64,000 bases of DNA from Deltaproteobacteria bacterium (lineage in GTDB: Bacteria; Bdellovibrionota; FAC87; UBA2466). The position numbers and the translations under genes are program-made. This document shows positions 49,245 to 58,281 of this stretch, one piece after another (position 1 is the stretch's first letter; each line of letters starts with the position of its first letter). The notes beneath the pieces were generated by a model. It saw nothing but the letters and a program-made list of their open reading frames with translations. It did not search any database and had not been told where the DNA came from. Location of the stretch: NCBI GenBank assembly GCA_016196825.1, contig JACPWY010000010.1, positions 1 to 64,000 on the forward strand. Reading direction: 5' to 3'.

Positions 49245-50531
49245 CTACCGTTGGCCGACGGGGACGTAGCGGCGTTGCTTGGGGCCAGTGTAGATCTGGC
49301 GCGGACGCCCGATCTTCGCGTTCGGAGATTCCAACATCTCCTTCCATTGCGCAACCCAACCCGGAGCGCGCCCAATAGCAAACATCACGGTGAACATGTT
49401 CATTGGTATGTTGAGCGCGCGGTAGATGATGCCGCTGTAGAAGTCGACGTTCGGATAGAGCTTCCGGCTGATGAAGTACTCGTCAGCCAAGGCCGCCTCT
49501 TCGAGCTGCTTTGCAATGTCCAGGAGCGGATCCGATACGCCCAGCTTCGCAAGAACTGCATCACAGGAGCGTTTGATGATCTTGGCGCGTGGATCAAAGT
49601 TTTTATAGACGCGGTGGCCAAATCCAAAGAGCTTCACGCCCTCTTCTTTGGATTTCACCCGCTCCACAAACTTTCTCACATTGCCGCCGTTGCCCTTGAT
49701 GGTCTGGAGCATCTCCACCACCTCTTGGTTCGCACCACCATGAAGCGGGCCCCAGAGCGCCGAGATGCCAGCCGAAACCGACGCGTAAAGATTGGCTCGG
49801 CTGCTGCCCACCAGGCGCACCGTTGAAGTGCTGCAGTTCTGTTCGTGATCGGCGTGCAGTATCAGAAGAAGGTCCAAAGCCCGAGAGATCTCAGGGTCTG
49901 CCTGATACTCCTCAGCTGGCACCGCAAACATCATCTTCATGAAATTCGAGCAGTAATCGAGGCTATTCGTCGGATACACAAATGGCTGACCGATCGATTT
50001 CTTGTAAGCAAACGCCGCAATCGTTGGGATTTTGGCTAACAAACGAAAGATCGAGAGCTCGAGATGTTCCGGGGAATCCACGCTCGAAGTGTCTTGATAG
50101 AAGGTCGAAAGCGTTGCGACCGCCGAGGAGAGGATCGCCATTGGGTGGGCGTCTCGAGGGAAGCCATCGTAGAAGCGCTTCATGTCTTCATGAATGATCG
50201 TGTGGCGAGTGAGGTTGTTCGTAAACCGAACGAGCTCTTTCAAAGTCGGCAGCCGGCCGTAAATCAAAAGAAAACTGGTCTCGACAAAATTGGAGTGCTC
50301 AGCGAGGTCCTCAATCGGAATCCCGCGGTAGCGCAAGATACCTTTCTCTCCATCGAGAAACGTCACGGCACTTTGGCAGGCGCCCGTATTCATATACCCG
50401 TTGTCGAGCGTGATGAGCCCGGTCTTCGCTCGAAGCTGACCGATGTCGATCCCCAACTCGCCTTCTGACCCTTCGACCACCGGAAGCTCAAACTCTTTGT
50501 CGCCATATTTCAGAATCGCCACTTTGGCCAT
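49245..50531 (-). CDS. gltA: Citrate synthase
   Basis: GYMNTGACQSAVTFLDGEKGILRYRGIPIEDLA; LHADHEQNCSTSTVRLVGSS; GFGHRVYKNFDPRA. Confidence 0.97.
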   Translation of the reverse strand: MAKVAILKYGDKEFELPVVEGSEGELGIDIGQLRAKTGLITLDNGYMNTGACQSAVTFLDGEKGILRYRGIPIEDLAEHSNFVETSFLLIYGRLPTLKELVRFTNNLTRHTIIHEDMKRFYDGFPRDAHPMAILSSAVATLSTFYQDTSSVDSPEHLELSIFRLLAKIPTIAAFAYKKSIGQPFVYPTNSLDYCSNFMKMMFAVPAEEYQADPEISRALDLLLILHADHEQNCSTSTVRLVGSSRANLYASVSAGISALWGPLHGGANQEVVEMLQTIKGNGGNVRKFVERVKSKEEGVKLFGFGHRVYKNFDPRAKIIKRSCDAVLAKLGVSDPLLDIAKQLEEAALADEYFISRKLYPNVDFYSGIIYRALNIPMNMFTVMFAIGRAPGWVAQWKEMLESPNAKIGRPRQIYTGPKQRRYVPVGQR

Positions 50532-50618
50532 AGGTTCTTCCTTTAGAGACGTAATCGGTAAAAGGCCGAAAACAGTGAAGAAGTTCTAACATCGATCCCT
50601 CGCCCTTGAAACAGCGTG

Positions 50619-51425
50619 TTACCGACGGGCGAGACGATTGGCTCGACGCGTTGCCTGAACGATCGCCTTGATGAGGGTGACTCGCAATTTCCCCTCCTCG
50701 AGTTCCATCAGCCCATCGATGGTGCAGCCGGCCGGAGTAGTCACCTCGTCTTTCAGCGCCGCTGGGTGTCGTCCTGTCTCCAGAAGCATTTTGGCTGACC
50801 CGAGAACCGTGTGGGCCGCGAGCTGGATGGCGAGATCCCGGGGTAAACCCACCTTGATGCCCCCGTCAGTGAGAGATTCCAAAACGACGTACACATAGGC
50901 TGGGCCGCAACCCGAGAGTCCGGTCACGGCGTCCATCTGCTTTTCATCGACGCGAACGTGGGCCCCCACAGGACTAAAAAGCTGGACCGCGCGCAATGCG
51001 TCCTTCTCTTTGGCATGAGCTCCGAGACAAAACGCCGTGATCCCCGCCCGAACAAAGGCGGGCGTATTGGGCATCGCCCTCACGATCGCCACTGGCTGAT
51101 TGAGCAGAAGCTGGATCTGAACCGTCGAGAAACTCGCCATAATCGAAATGACAGTCTTCCCCTTGAGATCACAGGCCGCCATCTCGGCGAGCACATCGGC
51201 TCCGTTTTGCGGCTTCACCGCCAGCAGAATAAGGTCGCACCTCTTCACTAGGTCCGCATTGTCCCTAGCCCGATGAATACCCAGCTCTTTTGCTACACGC
51301 TGAGCAGTCTCAACGTGCCGAGTCATAAAGAGAATCTGAGAGGGCTTCAGGGTTTTCGAGTCGAGGAGACCCTGGACCAAACAGCGCCCCATTCTTCCCA
51401 GTCCGATGATACCGATGCTCTCCAC
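50619..51425 (-). CDS. proC: Pyrroline-5-carboxylate reductase
   Basis: IGIIGLGRMGRCLVQGLL; VRAMPNTPAFVRAGITAFC; GLSGCGPAYVYVVLESLTDGGIKVGLPRDLA; GTG start at 51425. Confidence 0.94.
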   Translation of the reverse strand: MESIGIIGLGRMGRCLVQGLLDSKTLKPSQILFMTRHVETAQRVAKELGIHRARDNADLVKRCDLILLAVKPQNGADVLAEMAACDLKGKTVISIMASFSTVQIQLLLNQPVAIVRAMPNTPAFVRAGITAFCLGAHAKEKDALRAVQLFSPVGAHVRVDEKQMDAVTGLSGCGPAYVYVVLESLTDGGIKVGLPRDLAIQLAAHTVLGSAKMLLETGRHPAALKDEVTTPAGCTIDGLMELEEGKLRVTLIKAIVQATRRANRLARR

Positions 51426-51441
51426 CAGTCTCTTATCGGCG

Positions 51442-52791
51442 CTATTTGAAGATCTTTTGAAACCACCTTTTCGGTTTTTCGGTCGGCGCGGGCTCGGGCG
51501 CACCGATTTCCCTCTGAATGTCGGCCATCTTCCAGCCCGTCAAGGTCGCCAGATTCTCGGCCTCTTTTTGCCGACGAGTGGCCAGATCCCGCTTGTAGGT
51601 CTCCGACGGACACTTAATTTCGCCGACCCATGGGTGACGAAGAATGAAACGGGCCTGGTAATTCTCCTGGTCCGCAGTCTCTTGAAACATCAAGTCTTCC
51701 GGAAAATGGTCGCTGTCGTACTTCACGTGCAGACGAGTGATATAGGCCTCGACTGGCCCCACAATCTGAGGCGGCATGATCATTCGGCCCCGACGGGCGG
51801 GCGCCCCTTGAACGGAAAGCTCATCCAACCAAAACACGCCGAGCTTCTTCAATTCATCCCGGGTCAGTGGATCGGAAGCACAGGGATCACACCAACCCAT
51901 ATTCCAGGCATATTCCTGGAACACCACCTTGCGGTTTTCCTTTTCGTGGGCCACCTCAAACATCGATTTATAAAAATCGGCAAAGCGCCCCTTTGTGTAG
52001 AGCGGGATATCCACCCCGGTCGGCAGCTTTACGGTTCGGTAGTTGGTCGTCTCCACACGCCCCTTTCGTGAGATCGCGTAGACGATCAGATCCTGTGCAC
52101 CATTGGCGTTGATCATGCCAAGCCGAATCGGCAGCATAAATTTTTTCGATTCGAAAGCAAATTGGAGCGGCCGCAGGAACTTGTAGCCGGTCTTCGCCTG
52201 CTCTTTGAGATTCACTTTGGCCACAAAAAACTTCATCGATTGCTTAAGATACGGGGCCAGGGCCTTCGACGCTCCCCTTGGGATCTTATAGCCAGACTCG
52301 ACAAGCCACTTCTCCAGACCATCCGATTCTTTGGCCGACAGGATGACAATGTCGTATTCGCCGACAGTGTACTCGGCCTCAACCTTGACACCATACCCCT
52401 TTTCCCCGGCTCCACCCTGAAGGTTTGCCGATTTCATTCCACGCATTGCGCCGTCAGCGTAAATATTGATGGGTGGACTACAGGGATCGGGATCAAAGTA
52501 TTCGACAAGCCGAGGTGCCGAAAAGGCATCCACTCGTTCCGTCAGACCACGCTCCGCCACATTGATCTGGTCCCGCGTCAGAATTTCCGGGACCGGCAGC
52601 ACGAGAGCAAACTGGTCAAGATCTCCGTGAAAGTCGTTGATGAGAGTCAACGCGGTTTTGTCATCGTGGTGAACAATGATCACCTGCGAAGCCTGGTTAT
52701 AGAGAGAAGCATCTGCCTTCGCGACAAAAAAACCACAGAACGCCCAGAGTGGCGTGGAGACCAATAACAAGATGAATAAGAGCTTCAGCAT
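51442..52791 (-). CDS. DUF2330-like secreted protein
   Basis: Signal peptide; CGFFVAKADASLYNQASQVIIVHHDDKTALTLINDFHGDLDQFALVLPVP. Confidence 0.75.
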   Translation of the reverse strand: MLKLLFILLLVSTPLWAFCGFFVAKADASLYNQASQVIIVHHDDKTALTLINDFHGDLDQFALVLPVPEILTRDQINVAERGLTERVDAFSAPRLVEYFDPDPCSPPINIYADGAMRGMKSANLQGGAGEKGYGVKVEAEYTVGEYDIVILSAKESDGLEKWLVESGYKIPRGASKALAPYLKQSMKFFVAKVNLKEQAKTGYKFLRPLQFAFESKKFMLPIRLGMINANGAQDLIVYAISRKGRVETTNYRTVKLPTGVDIPLYTKGRFADFYKSMFEVAHEKENRKVVFQEYAWNMGWCDPCASDPLTRDELKKLGVFWLDELSVQGAPARRGRMIMPPQIVGPVEAYITRLHVKYDSDHFPEDLMFQETADQENYQARFILRHPWVGEIKCPSETYKRDLATRRQKEAENLATLTGWKMADIQREIGAPEPAPTEKPKRWFQKIFK

Positions 52792-53612
52792 CAGCCTATC
52801 CTTCCACGGAGAATCCCTCTCGCCAAATAAACCGTCGAAGACCCCCATTCGTGTCGTCGGTGCGGCCAAATCCTATCAAGCACCGGTGTGAGGGGAGAAA
52901 GGAAAAGAAGCGCCCACAGAGGCGCTGCCGAAACCTGGTGGAAGAATCGAAGATGGTAGCTCAACGCCGCCACGCCTACCGCGAAGGCCGCACGCGCCCT
53001 GCGATCATCGGGCGTCGATCGCGGATCGGAGATCATGAAAAAGGCGAACACGATTAGCGTTCCGCTGGAAAGCTGATGCTGCAGCACCGCCCACGATTGC
53101 CCCAAATGCCAAACCCGTATGGCCAGAAAAAAAGCATAGGCCCCTAGAAAAACAAATGCCGTGTCCCACCGCGCGCTGCGCACCACAACAACAAGACCCA
53201 GCACCCCCACCCAACCCGCAATCAAAAGATCCGATCCCCACTGTCCCGGCGACACCCACATTTGCCCCATCAGAAGGATGGTCACCAAAATCCCAAAGTT
53301 CGTTGGATTGAAAAAATGTTTGCCCTTCCAGCGAATGGCGAATTTGCTCGCAATCGCCAACGCAGCGGCCAGGCAGAGCAGTGCCACACTCTGCGCACGC
53401 CCCAAGAGCAACACACTCAGCCCCGAAATCACCGCGCTGTAAAGAGATTCAATAGGCGCGCGCCGAAGCCCCACCGCGATTCCTTGGATTGCAAAAACAA
53501 CCCCCATCACCAACGCCACCGCTCCCCACGACACGCCGAAATCACGCGCCACAACCCCAAAGACGAGGAGCAAACTCAAAAACCCAATTTGGAAAACGCG
53601 AGGATCCGCCAT
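52791..53612 (-). CDS. RnfD-like integral membrane protein
   Basis: Multi-TM; RWKGKHFFNPTNFGILV; SGTLIVFAFFMISDPRSTP. Confidence 0.75.
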   Translation of the reverse strand: MADPRVFQIGFLSLLLVFGVVARDFGVSWGAVALVMGVVFAIQGIAVGLRRAPIESLYSAVISGLSVLLLGRAQSVALLCLAAALAIASKFAIRWKGKHFFNPTNFGILVTILLMGQMWVSPGQWGSDLLIAGWVGVLGLVVVVRSARWDTAFVFLGAYAFFLAIRVWHLGQSWAVLQHQLSSGTLIVFAFFMISDPRSTPDDRRARAAFAVGVAALSYHLRFFHQVSAAPLWALLFLSPLTPVLDRIWPHRRHEWGSSTVYLARGILRGRIG

Positions 53613-53768
53613 GCGCGGGTATTATAAGCATGGGGAGGAGGGTCCGTCGAAGCGCCCCTAAAAACTCGCGCCCAATCTACGGCGCCGTAGGTGCCCACCT
53701 CTCTCGCGCGAGAGATCGTCGAAAGACTTGACCCAACGAGACGCCTCACGGAATCTAGTGGCCTGCGC

Positions 53769-53845
53769 GGGCGGATAGCTCAGCTGGTTAGAGCGTCGGT
53801 TTTACACACCGAAGGTCCACGGTTCGATCCCGTGTCCGCCCACCA
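53769..53845 (+). tRNA. tRNA-Val (anticodon TAC)
   Basis: GGGCGGA/TCCGCCC acceptor, TCGGT-TTTACAC-ACCGA anticodon arm, encoded CCA. Confidence 0.96.
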
Positions 53846-53915
53846 CTTTTAGGCAGGTACTGGAGACCTGTAGCCTGCAACAAAACAATCGAGTATCCTT
53901 TAGCTTTTTGTATCT

Positions 53916-54656
53916 TTGGAGGACGCGACGGATCTCAATCGGCAATTTATTCGTGAAGTCTCGCTTGTGCGAGAAAAAGAAGTCGATTGGAATTCATACC
54001 CTTTCAGCGTGCCTGTTATTCGCAACCTCAGTGCTCTTCAACTTCACCAGCACGTCACTTTCTTTGTCGGTGAGAACGGCTCAGGCAAATCGACCCTTCT
54101 TGAGGCAATAGCCTGTGTCTCTGGATTCAATGCCGAAGGAGGCACCAAGAATTTCAAGTTTTCCACCACCAACGAGAACGGTGAGCTAACCACAGCGCTA
54201 AAAATTACTCGGGGAGTCAGGCGCCCGACTGATGGGTTCTTTTATCGAGCAGACAGTTTTTTCAATGTTGTCAGCGAAATTGACCGACTTGGCGTTGGTC
54301 ATGCCTATGGCGAATGTTCTCTGCATGCGCGGTCTCACGGAGAAGGCTTCTTGGATCTCGTCATGAACAGGTTGAAAGGGAACGGCTTATATCTATTCGA
54401 CGAGCCGGAAGCTGCTCTTTCTCCAAAAAGGCAGCTAAGCTTGCTATCCATAATTCATTCCTTGGTACGAAAAGGTTCGCAACTAATCATTGCTACGCAT
54501 TCCCCAATCATAATGTCGTATCCCGACGCTCAGATCTACTCGTTCACCGACCGGAATATCGGCCCAATCAGCTATGAAGAAACCGAGCACTTTCAAGTTA
54601 CAGACTCGTTCTTAAAGAGAAGAGAGCGGACTCTTCGAGAGCTGATGGAGGAATGA
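53916..54656 (+). CDS. AAA/ABC-type predicted ATPase
   Basis: FFVGENGSGKSTLLEAIA (Walker A), GLYLFDEPEAALSPKRQLSLL (Walker B), LIIATHSPIIM. Confidence 0.85.
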   Translation: MEDATDLNRQFIREVSLVREKEVDWNSYPFSVPVIRNLSALQLHQHVTFFVGENGSGKSTLLEAIACVSGFNAEGGTKNFKFSTTNENGELTTALKITRGVRRPTDGFFYRADSFFNVVSEIDRLGVGHAYGECSLHARSHGEGFLDLVMNRLKGNGLYLFDEPEAALSPKRQLSLLSIIHSLVRKGSQLIIATHSPIIMSYPDAQIYSFTDRNIGPISYEETEHFQVTDSFLKRRERTLRELMEE

Positions 54657-54687
54657 GGGCCAGCGTTCTTTATCTACTAAAACGCAC

Positions 54688-54960
54688 TCAATTCAACTCA
54701 TAGCGAGCCGATCTTCCTTTGCCCACCAGACAAACCACTCTTTGATCCAGTAACTTTTACATTTCTTTATGAACTGCGTGGGGTGAGATCTTAAACATTG
54801 CTTGCATTTCACGACTTGTAATTTTTCCTGAGCGACTAATAGCTTCTACGATGCTCATCTGGCGCTCTGTTAGCGAAACTTGAGTCTCAGATTCACTCTG
54901 CAGCTTGCCCCCACCAAGTTGTTCAATCTTTTCCCTGACCCTGCCAACGGTAAGGGCTTG
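54688..54960 (-). pseudogene. HTH-domain C-terminal fragment with in-frame nonsense codon
   Basis: Minus-strand reading LTERQMSIVEAISRSGKITSREMQAMFKISPHAVHKEM-TAA-KLLDQRVVCLVGKGRSARYELN-TGA, continuous in one frame across the TAA. Confidence 0.7.
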
Positions 54961-55004
54961 AGTAAGACCCGCTCCGTGTGGTACCCGTGGGCCTGGAGGT
55001 GATT

Positions 55005-55442
55005 GTGAAAGCTCTTTCTTTTGTGTCTTTGGTTGTTTTGTCTCAGTTGGCGTTAGGTGTTGATCTGAAGGATGCGACGAATTCGCAGCTTTTGGGCGAG
55101 GTTGAGCGCCGGATGGGAGGCCCCGCGACCTCAAGCGCGTTCGCCATCTACACCTGTGATTCCTCTGGCACCATCCAGATCGAGCTTTACAACGCCGAGG
55201 GCGCCACCGTGAAACAGGAGAAGTACCTTGGCAGCGAATCGCGCTGCAAAGTGCAGGCTGCTCCGTTAACCAAGTTTCGATCCAAGTTGAACACCTTCAT
55301 GCTGGCCGCTATCTGCGACTCATCGGGCAGTATTTTCAAATACCCGCTCAAGACTGATGGCACGTTCGGAAAAATCACGGAACAGTATCTAGGCAACGAG
55401 ACCCGCTGTCTCGAACAAGCCAAACTAATCAACGAGAACTGA
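55005..55442 (+). CDS. Secreted protein with two internal CDSSG...YLG.E.RC repeats
   Basis: CDSSGTIQIELYNAEGATVKQEKYLGSESRC and CDSSGSIFKYPLKTDGTFGKITEQYLGNETRC; signal peptide; internal GTG start preferred. Confidence 0.6.
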   Translation: MKALSFVSLVVLSQLALGVDLKDATNSQLLGEVERRMGGPATSSAFAIYTCDSSGTIQIELYNAEGATVKQEKYLGSESRCKVQAAPLTKFRSKLNTFMLAAICDSSGSIFKYPLKTDGTFGKITEQYLGNETRCLEQAKLINEN

Positions 55443-55569
55443 CCACGGAAATCGCCGCCACCGCGCCCGGTGGCGGCGAGATGGAGCGTCTCTTTTTTCT
55501 CGGTCTATGACTCTTCCGTATTGAGCGACTGATTGAGACGTTCCCACCGTGGCATCATGAAGGGACATC

Positions 55570-56067
55570 ATGACAAGCAGTTTTTCCATTCGAGATGGTG
55601 TTGATGCCGACCTGGCCGGTATTGTGAATTTAAACGATTCCGAGATTCCTCACGTCACCGCTATCATGGTTGAGGCGCTCAAGGCCCTGACGGACCAGGC
55701 GTTCTATTTCCAGATAGCTGAGAGTCACGCCGGAGATATTATCGGATTTGTGCTAGCGCTCGCTGAAAGCGCCACCTATAGGAGCCTCAACTTCCATTGG
55801 TTCAAGGCCCGATACCCTCGATTCGTTTACATCGATCGAATCGTGGTCTCCCGGCCACGCCACCGAACAGGAGCAGGAAAGCTGTTGTACGCGGATCTCT
55901 TCGAGAAGGCCCAGAACCGCACACCCCTTCTGACCTGCGAAGTGAACATCCGCCCCCCAAATCCCGGGTCGGTGGAATTCCACCAGCGCCTCGGTTTTCA
56001 GCAGGTCGGCACCCAGGAGACCGAGGGAGGAAAAAAGACGGCCTCACTCCTGGTCAAACCTCTTTAA
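55570..56067 (+). CDS. GNAT-family N-acetyltransferase
   Basis: YIDRIVVSRPRHRTGAGKLLYADLFEKA, NPGSVEFHQRLGFQQVG. Confidence 0.85.
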   Translation: MTSSFSIRDGVDADLAGIVNLNDSEIPHVTAIMVEALKALTDQAFYFQIAESHAGDIIGFVLALAESATYRSLNFHWFKARYPRFVYIDRIVVSRPRHRTGAGKLLYADLFEKAQNRTPLLTCEVNIRPPNPGSVEFHQRLGFQQVGTQETEGGKKTASLLVKPL

Positions 56068-56138
56068 AAACGAGCATATTCAGACGCTCATTCAACGTTA
56101 TGGTATCCTTTATTCCTACCAACAACTAAGGAGGAGAC

Positions 56139-57182
56139 ATGGGGAACCGGGGGACGATCCTATTCATCGCGTCACTTTTTTTAACGCTGTCCATCGAGGC
56201 GAGGGCTGGAATCACCGTCCACGCCGCCGAGGTGGGAGTGGCGAAGTTTCACCGCCATGATAACAGTGTCCACCCGTACTCGTCGGACAACATCTGGGCC
56301 GCGTTCATCGCGCCGGATGAATTCAAGTTCGAGTCGGTCCCCTTCACCCGCAAGAATTCCAACGGATCGTACACCATCATCTTTGCAACCCTCGAAGATT
56401 TGGCGCAGAGCATGATCAAGGTGGCACACGAAGCCCAAGACACGATCGACGTCTTCAACATCAACGGCCACGGTGCTCCGGGCGTAATGTGGTTCCCTAA
56501 AGATCAGAAAACGATGAACAGCTTCTCCTGCAGCGACTGGGTGGAAGCGGCCAAGGGTGGCGACGAGGCGAACTACAATCAGTACTACTCGGCCGTCTCC
56601 AAAGAGGACATCATGATGATCCGCTACTTTGCGGAGCAGATCAGCGCCACGATCCCCTGCACGGTAGGCCTCAAAGAGTGGCAGGCCGCCGCGCAGAAAT
56701 TCCCCGACCTCAAAAACATCTTCAGCGACAACGGCGTGGCGCATTTCGTTTCTTGCACGGTCGGACTCGGGAAACGAGGCGACAGCTTCTCAAAGGGCAT
56801 GGCCTCGGTCTTCTTCCATTCTTCCAAGGGGCGCGTCGAAACCTCGCTACCGCTCGGCCTCGGGGACTGGTCGATGCCGGAAGGAATGGGCTTTTGGGAC
56901 TACCTGACAGACGAGCAGCTGGAACACGACAACAAAATCTATGTCGAAAACAAGCGGGACCGCGACATCATGCAGAAGGGATCCGTGCGAGTCGGTTATC
57001 TCGCGGGTCTACGCGGTGAAGAGAGCGCGATTGTGGCCAACCGAGACTTCATGTTCCTCGATGGACACGAAACCCATGACATCTTGGTTCCCTGGGTGCC
57101 GGCGCGCACATCGAACAGCATCCGCCCAATGAGGGTCCGTATCCCTGGAACAAAGGTCCACGCCGCAGTCAGCTATCGATAA
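56139..57182 (+). CDS. Secreted protein with possible clan CD-like (DUF4347/C80-like) His/Cys motifs
   Basis: Signal peptide; NINGHGAPGVMWF and AHFVSCTVGLGKRGDSFSKGMASVFF. Confidence 0.5.
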   Translation: MGNRGTILFIASLFLTLSIEARAGITVHAAEVGVAKFHRHDNSVHPYSSDNIWAAFIAPDEFKFESVPFTRKNSNGSYTIIFATLEDLAQSMIKVAHEAQDTIDVFNINGHGAPGVMWFPKDQKTMNSFSCSDWVEAAKGGDEANYNQYYSAVSKEDIMMIRYFAEQISATIPCTVGLKEWQAAAQKFPDLKNIFSDNGVAHFVSCTVGLGKRGDSFSKGMASVFFHSSKGRVETSLPLGLGDWSMPEGMGFWDYLTDEQLEHDNKIYVENKRDRDIMQKGSVRVGYLAGLRGEESAIVANRDFMFLDGHETHDILVPWVPARTSNSIRPMRVRIPGTKVHAAVSYR

Positions 57183-57318
57183 TGAGCTGACCGTCTGAGA
57201 CAGAGCGATATGAGAGGGGTTGGCCCTTGGCGGCTGGCCCCTCTTTCTTTTCTCTCCAGTCAGCGATTGTCTCGCCCGCTGTGCAGGCCTATACTCCCCT
57301 CGATAAACGGGAGGGCCA

Positions 57319-57771
57319 ATGTCGGAACACAGAGCAACCGTCACCTGGAAACGGACCACGCCGGATTTCGTCTATGAAACCTATGACCGCACTCATGAGG
57401 TTCGGTATGAGGGCGGCATCCAGCACAAGGCCTCTGCCGCGAAGGAATTTGCGGGAAAGCCCGAGTTTGCAAACCCGGAAGAGCTTTTCGCGGGCGCTTT
57501 GGCGAGCTGCCACATGCTGACCTTTCTCGCCGTTGCAGCGAAAAGTCGCCTCACCGTCGACTCTTACACCGACACCCCGGTCGCCCACCTCGATAAGAAT
57601 GCGACCGGCAAATTGGCGGTGACTAAGACTGTGCTCCGCCCGCGCGTCACTTTCTCGAAGGAAACACCGGTCACGCGTGAAAAACTCGTTGAGCTCCATG
57701 ACAAAGCCCACCGAAACTGTTTCATCGCCAATTCGGTGGCGTGTGAGGTCATCACCGAAATCGTAGACTGA
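57319..57771 (+). CDS. OsmC-family protein
   Basis: NPEELFAGALASCHMLTFLAVAAKSRL and HDKAHRNCFIANSVACEV Cys motifs. Confidence 0.92.
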   Translation: MSEHRATVTWKRTTPDFVYETYDRTHEVRYEGGIQHKASAAKEFAGKPEFANPEELFAGALASCHMLTFLAVAAKSRLTVDSYTDTPVAHLDKNATGKLAVTKTVLRPRVTFSKETPVTREKLVELHDKAHRNCFIANSVACEVITEIVD

Positions 57772-57778
57772 GGAGCCG

Positions 57779-58150
57779 ATGAAGCACAGCGAAGGGTTCT
57801 TAAAGGTGGTTGGCGAAGCCAAGAAGCAGGTCCGGGAGACTGACGTTATCACCGTCGCCCAGCGACTCGAGAGGGGTGACAAGTTTCATTTCATCGATGT
57901 CCGCGAGGATGACGAGTGGCGAGCGGGTCGCGCCCGCGGCGCCAAGCACATCGGCAAGGGAGTTATTGAGCGAGACATCGAGACTCAAGTTCCCAATAAA
58001 GGCGAAGAGATCATTCTCTACTGCGGAGGCGGTTTTCGGTCGGCGCTTGCCGCGGCCTCGCTACAAAAGATGGGTTATACCAGGGTCCTCTCCATGGACG
58101 GTGGGATCAGGGACTGGCGCGAAAAGGGGCTCCCCGAAGACAAATCCTAG
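57779..58150 (+). CDS. Rhodanese-domain protein
   Basis: FIDVREDDEWRAGRARGAKHIGKGVIERDIE, ILYCGGGFRSALAAASLQKMGY. Confidence 0.92.
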   Translation: MKHSEGFLKVVGEAKKQVRETDVITVAQRLERGDKFHFIDVREDDEWRAGRARGAKHIGKGVIERDIETQVPNKGEEIILYCGGGFRSALAAASLQKMGYTRVLSMDGGIRDWREKGLPEDKS

Positions 58151-58153
58151 TTC

Positions 58154-58184
58154 GCTCTCTCAACAACACAGCCGTTGAGAGGGC
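58154..58184. terminator. Hairpin downstream of the rhodanese gene
   Basis: GCTCTCTCAAC-aacacagcc-GTTGAGAGGGC (10/11 paired); immediately followed by the 22-bp palindromic repeat. Confidence 0.5.
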
Positions 58185-58186
58185 TC

Positions 58187-58208
58187 TTACTAATGAGGTC
58201 ATAAGTAA
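58187..58208 (+). repeat. Palindromic repeat TTACTAATGAGGTCATAAGTAA
   Basis: Identical to 40627-40648. Confidence 0.8.
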
Positions 58209-58281
58209 CCCCCGCAATCTCCACAATTGGGCCAAATTTGAGTGACCTCGAACGCTTACCCTTTGGGTTGGGGGTCATTCT

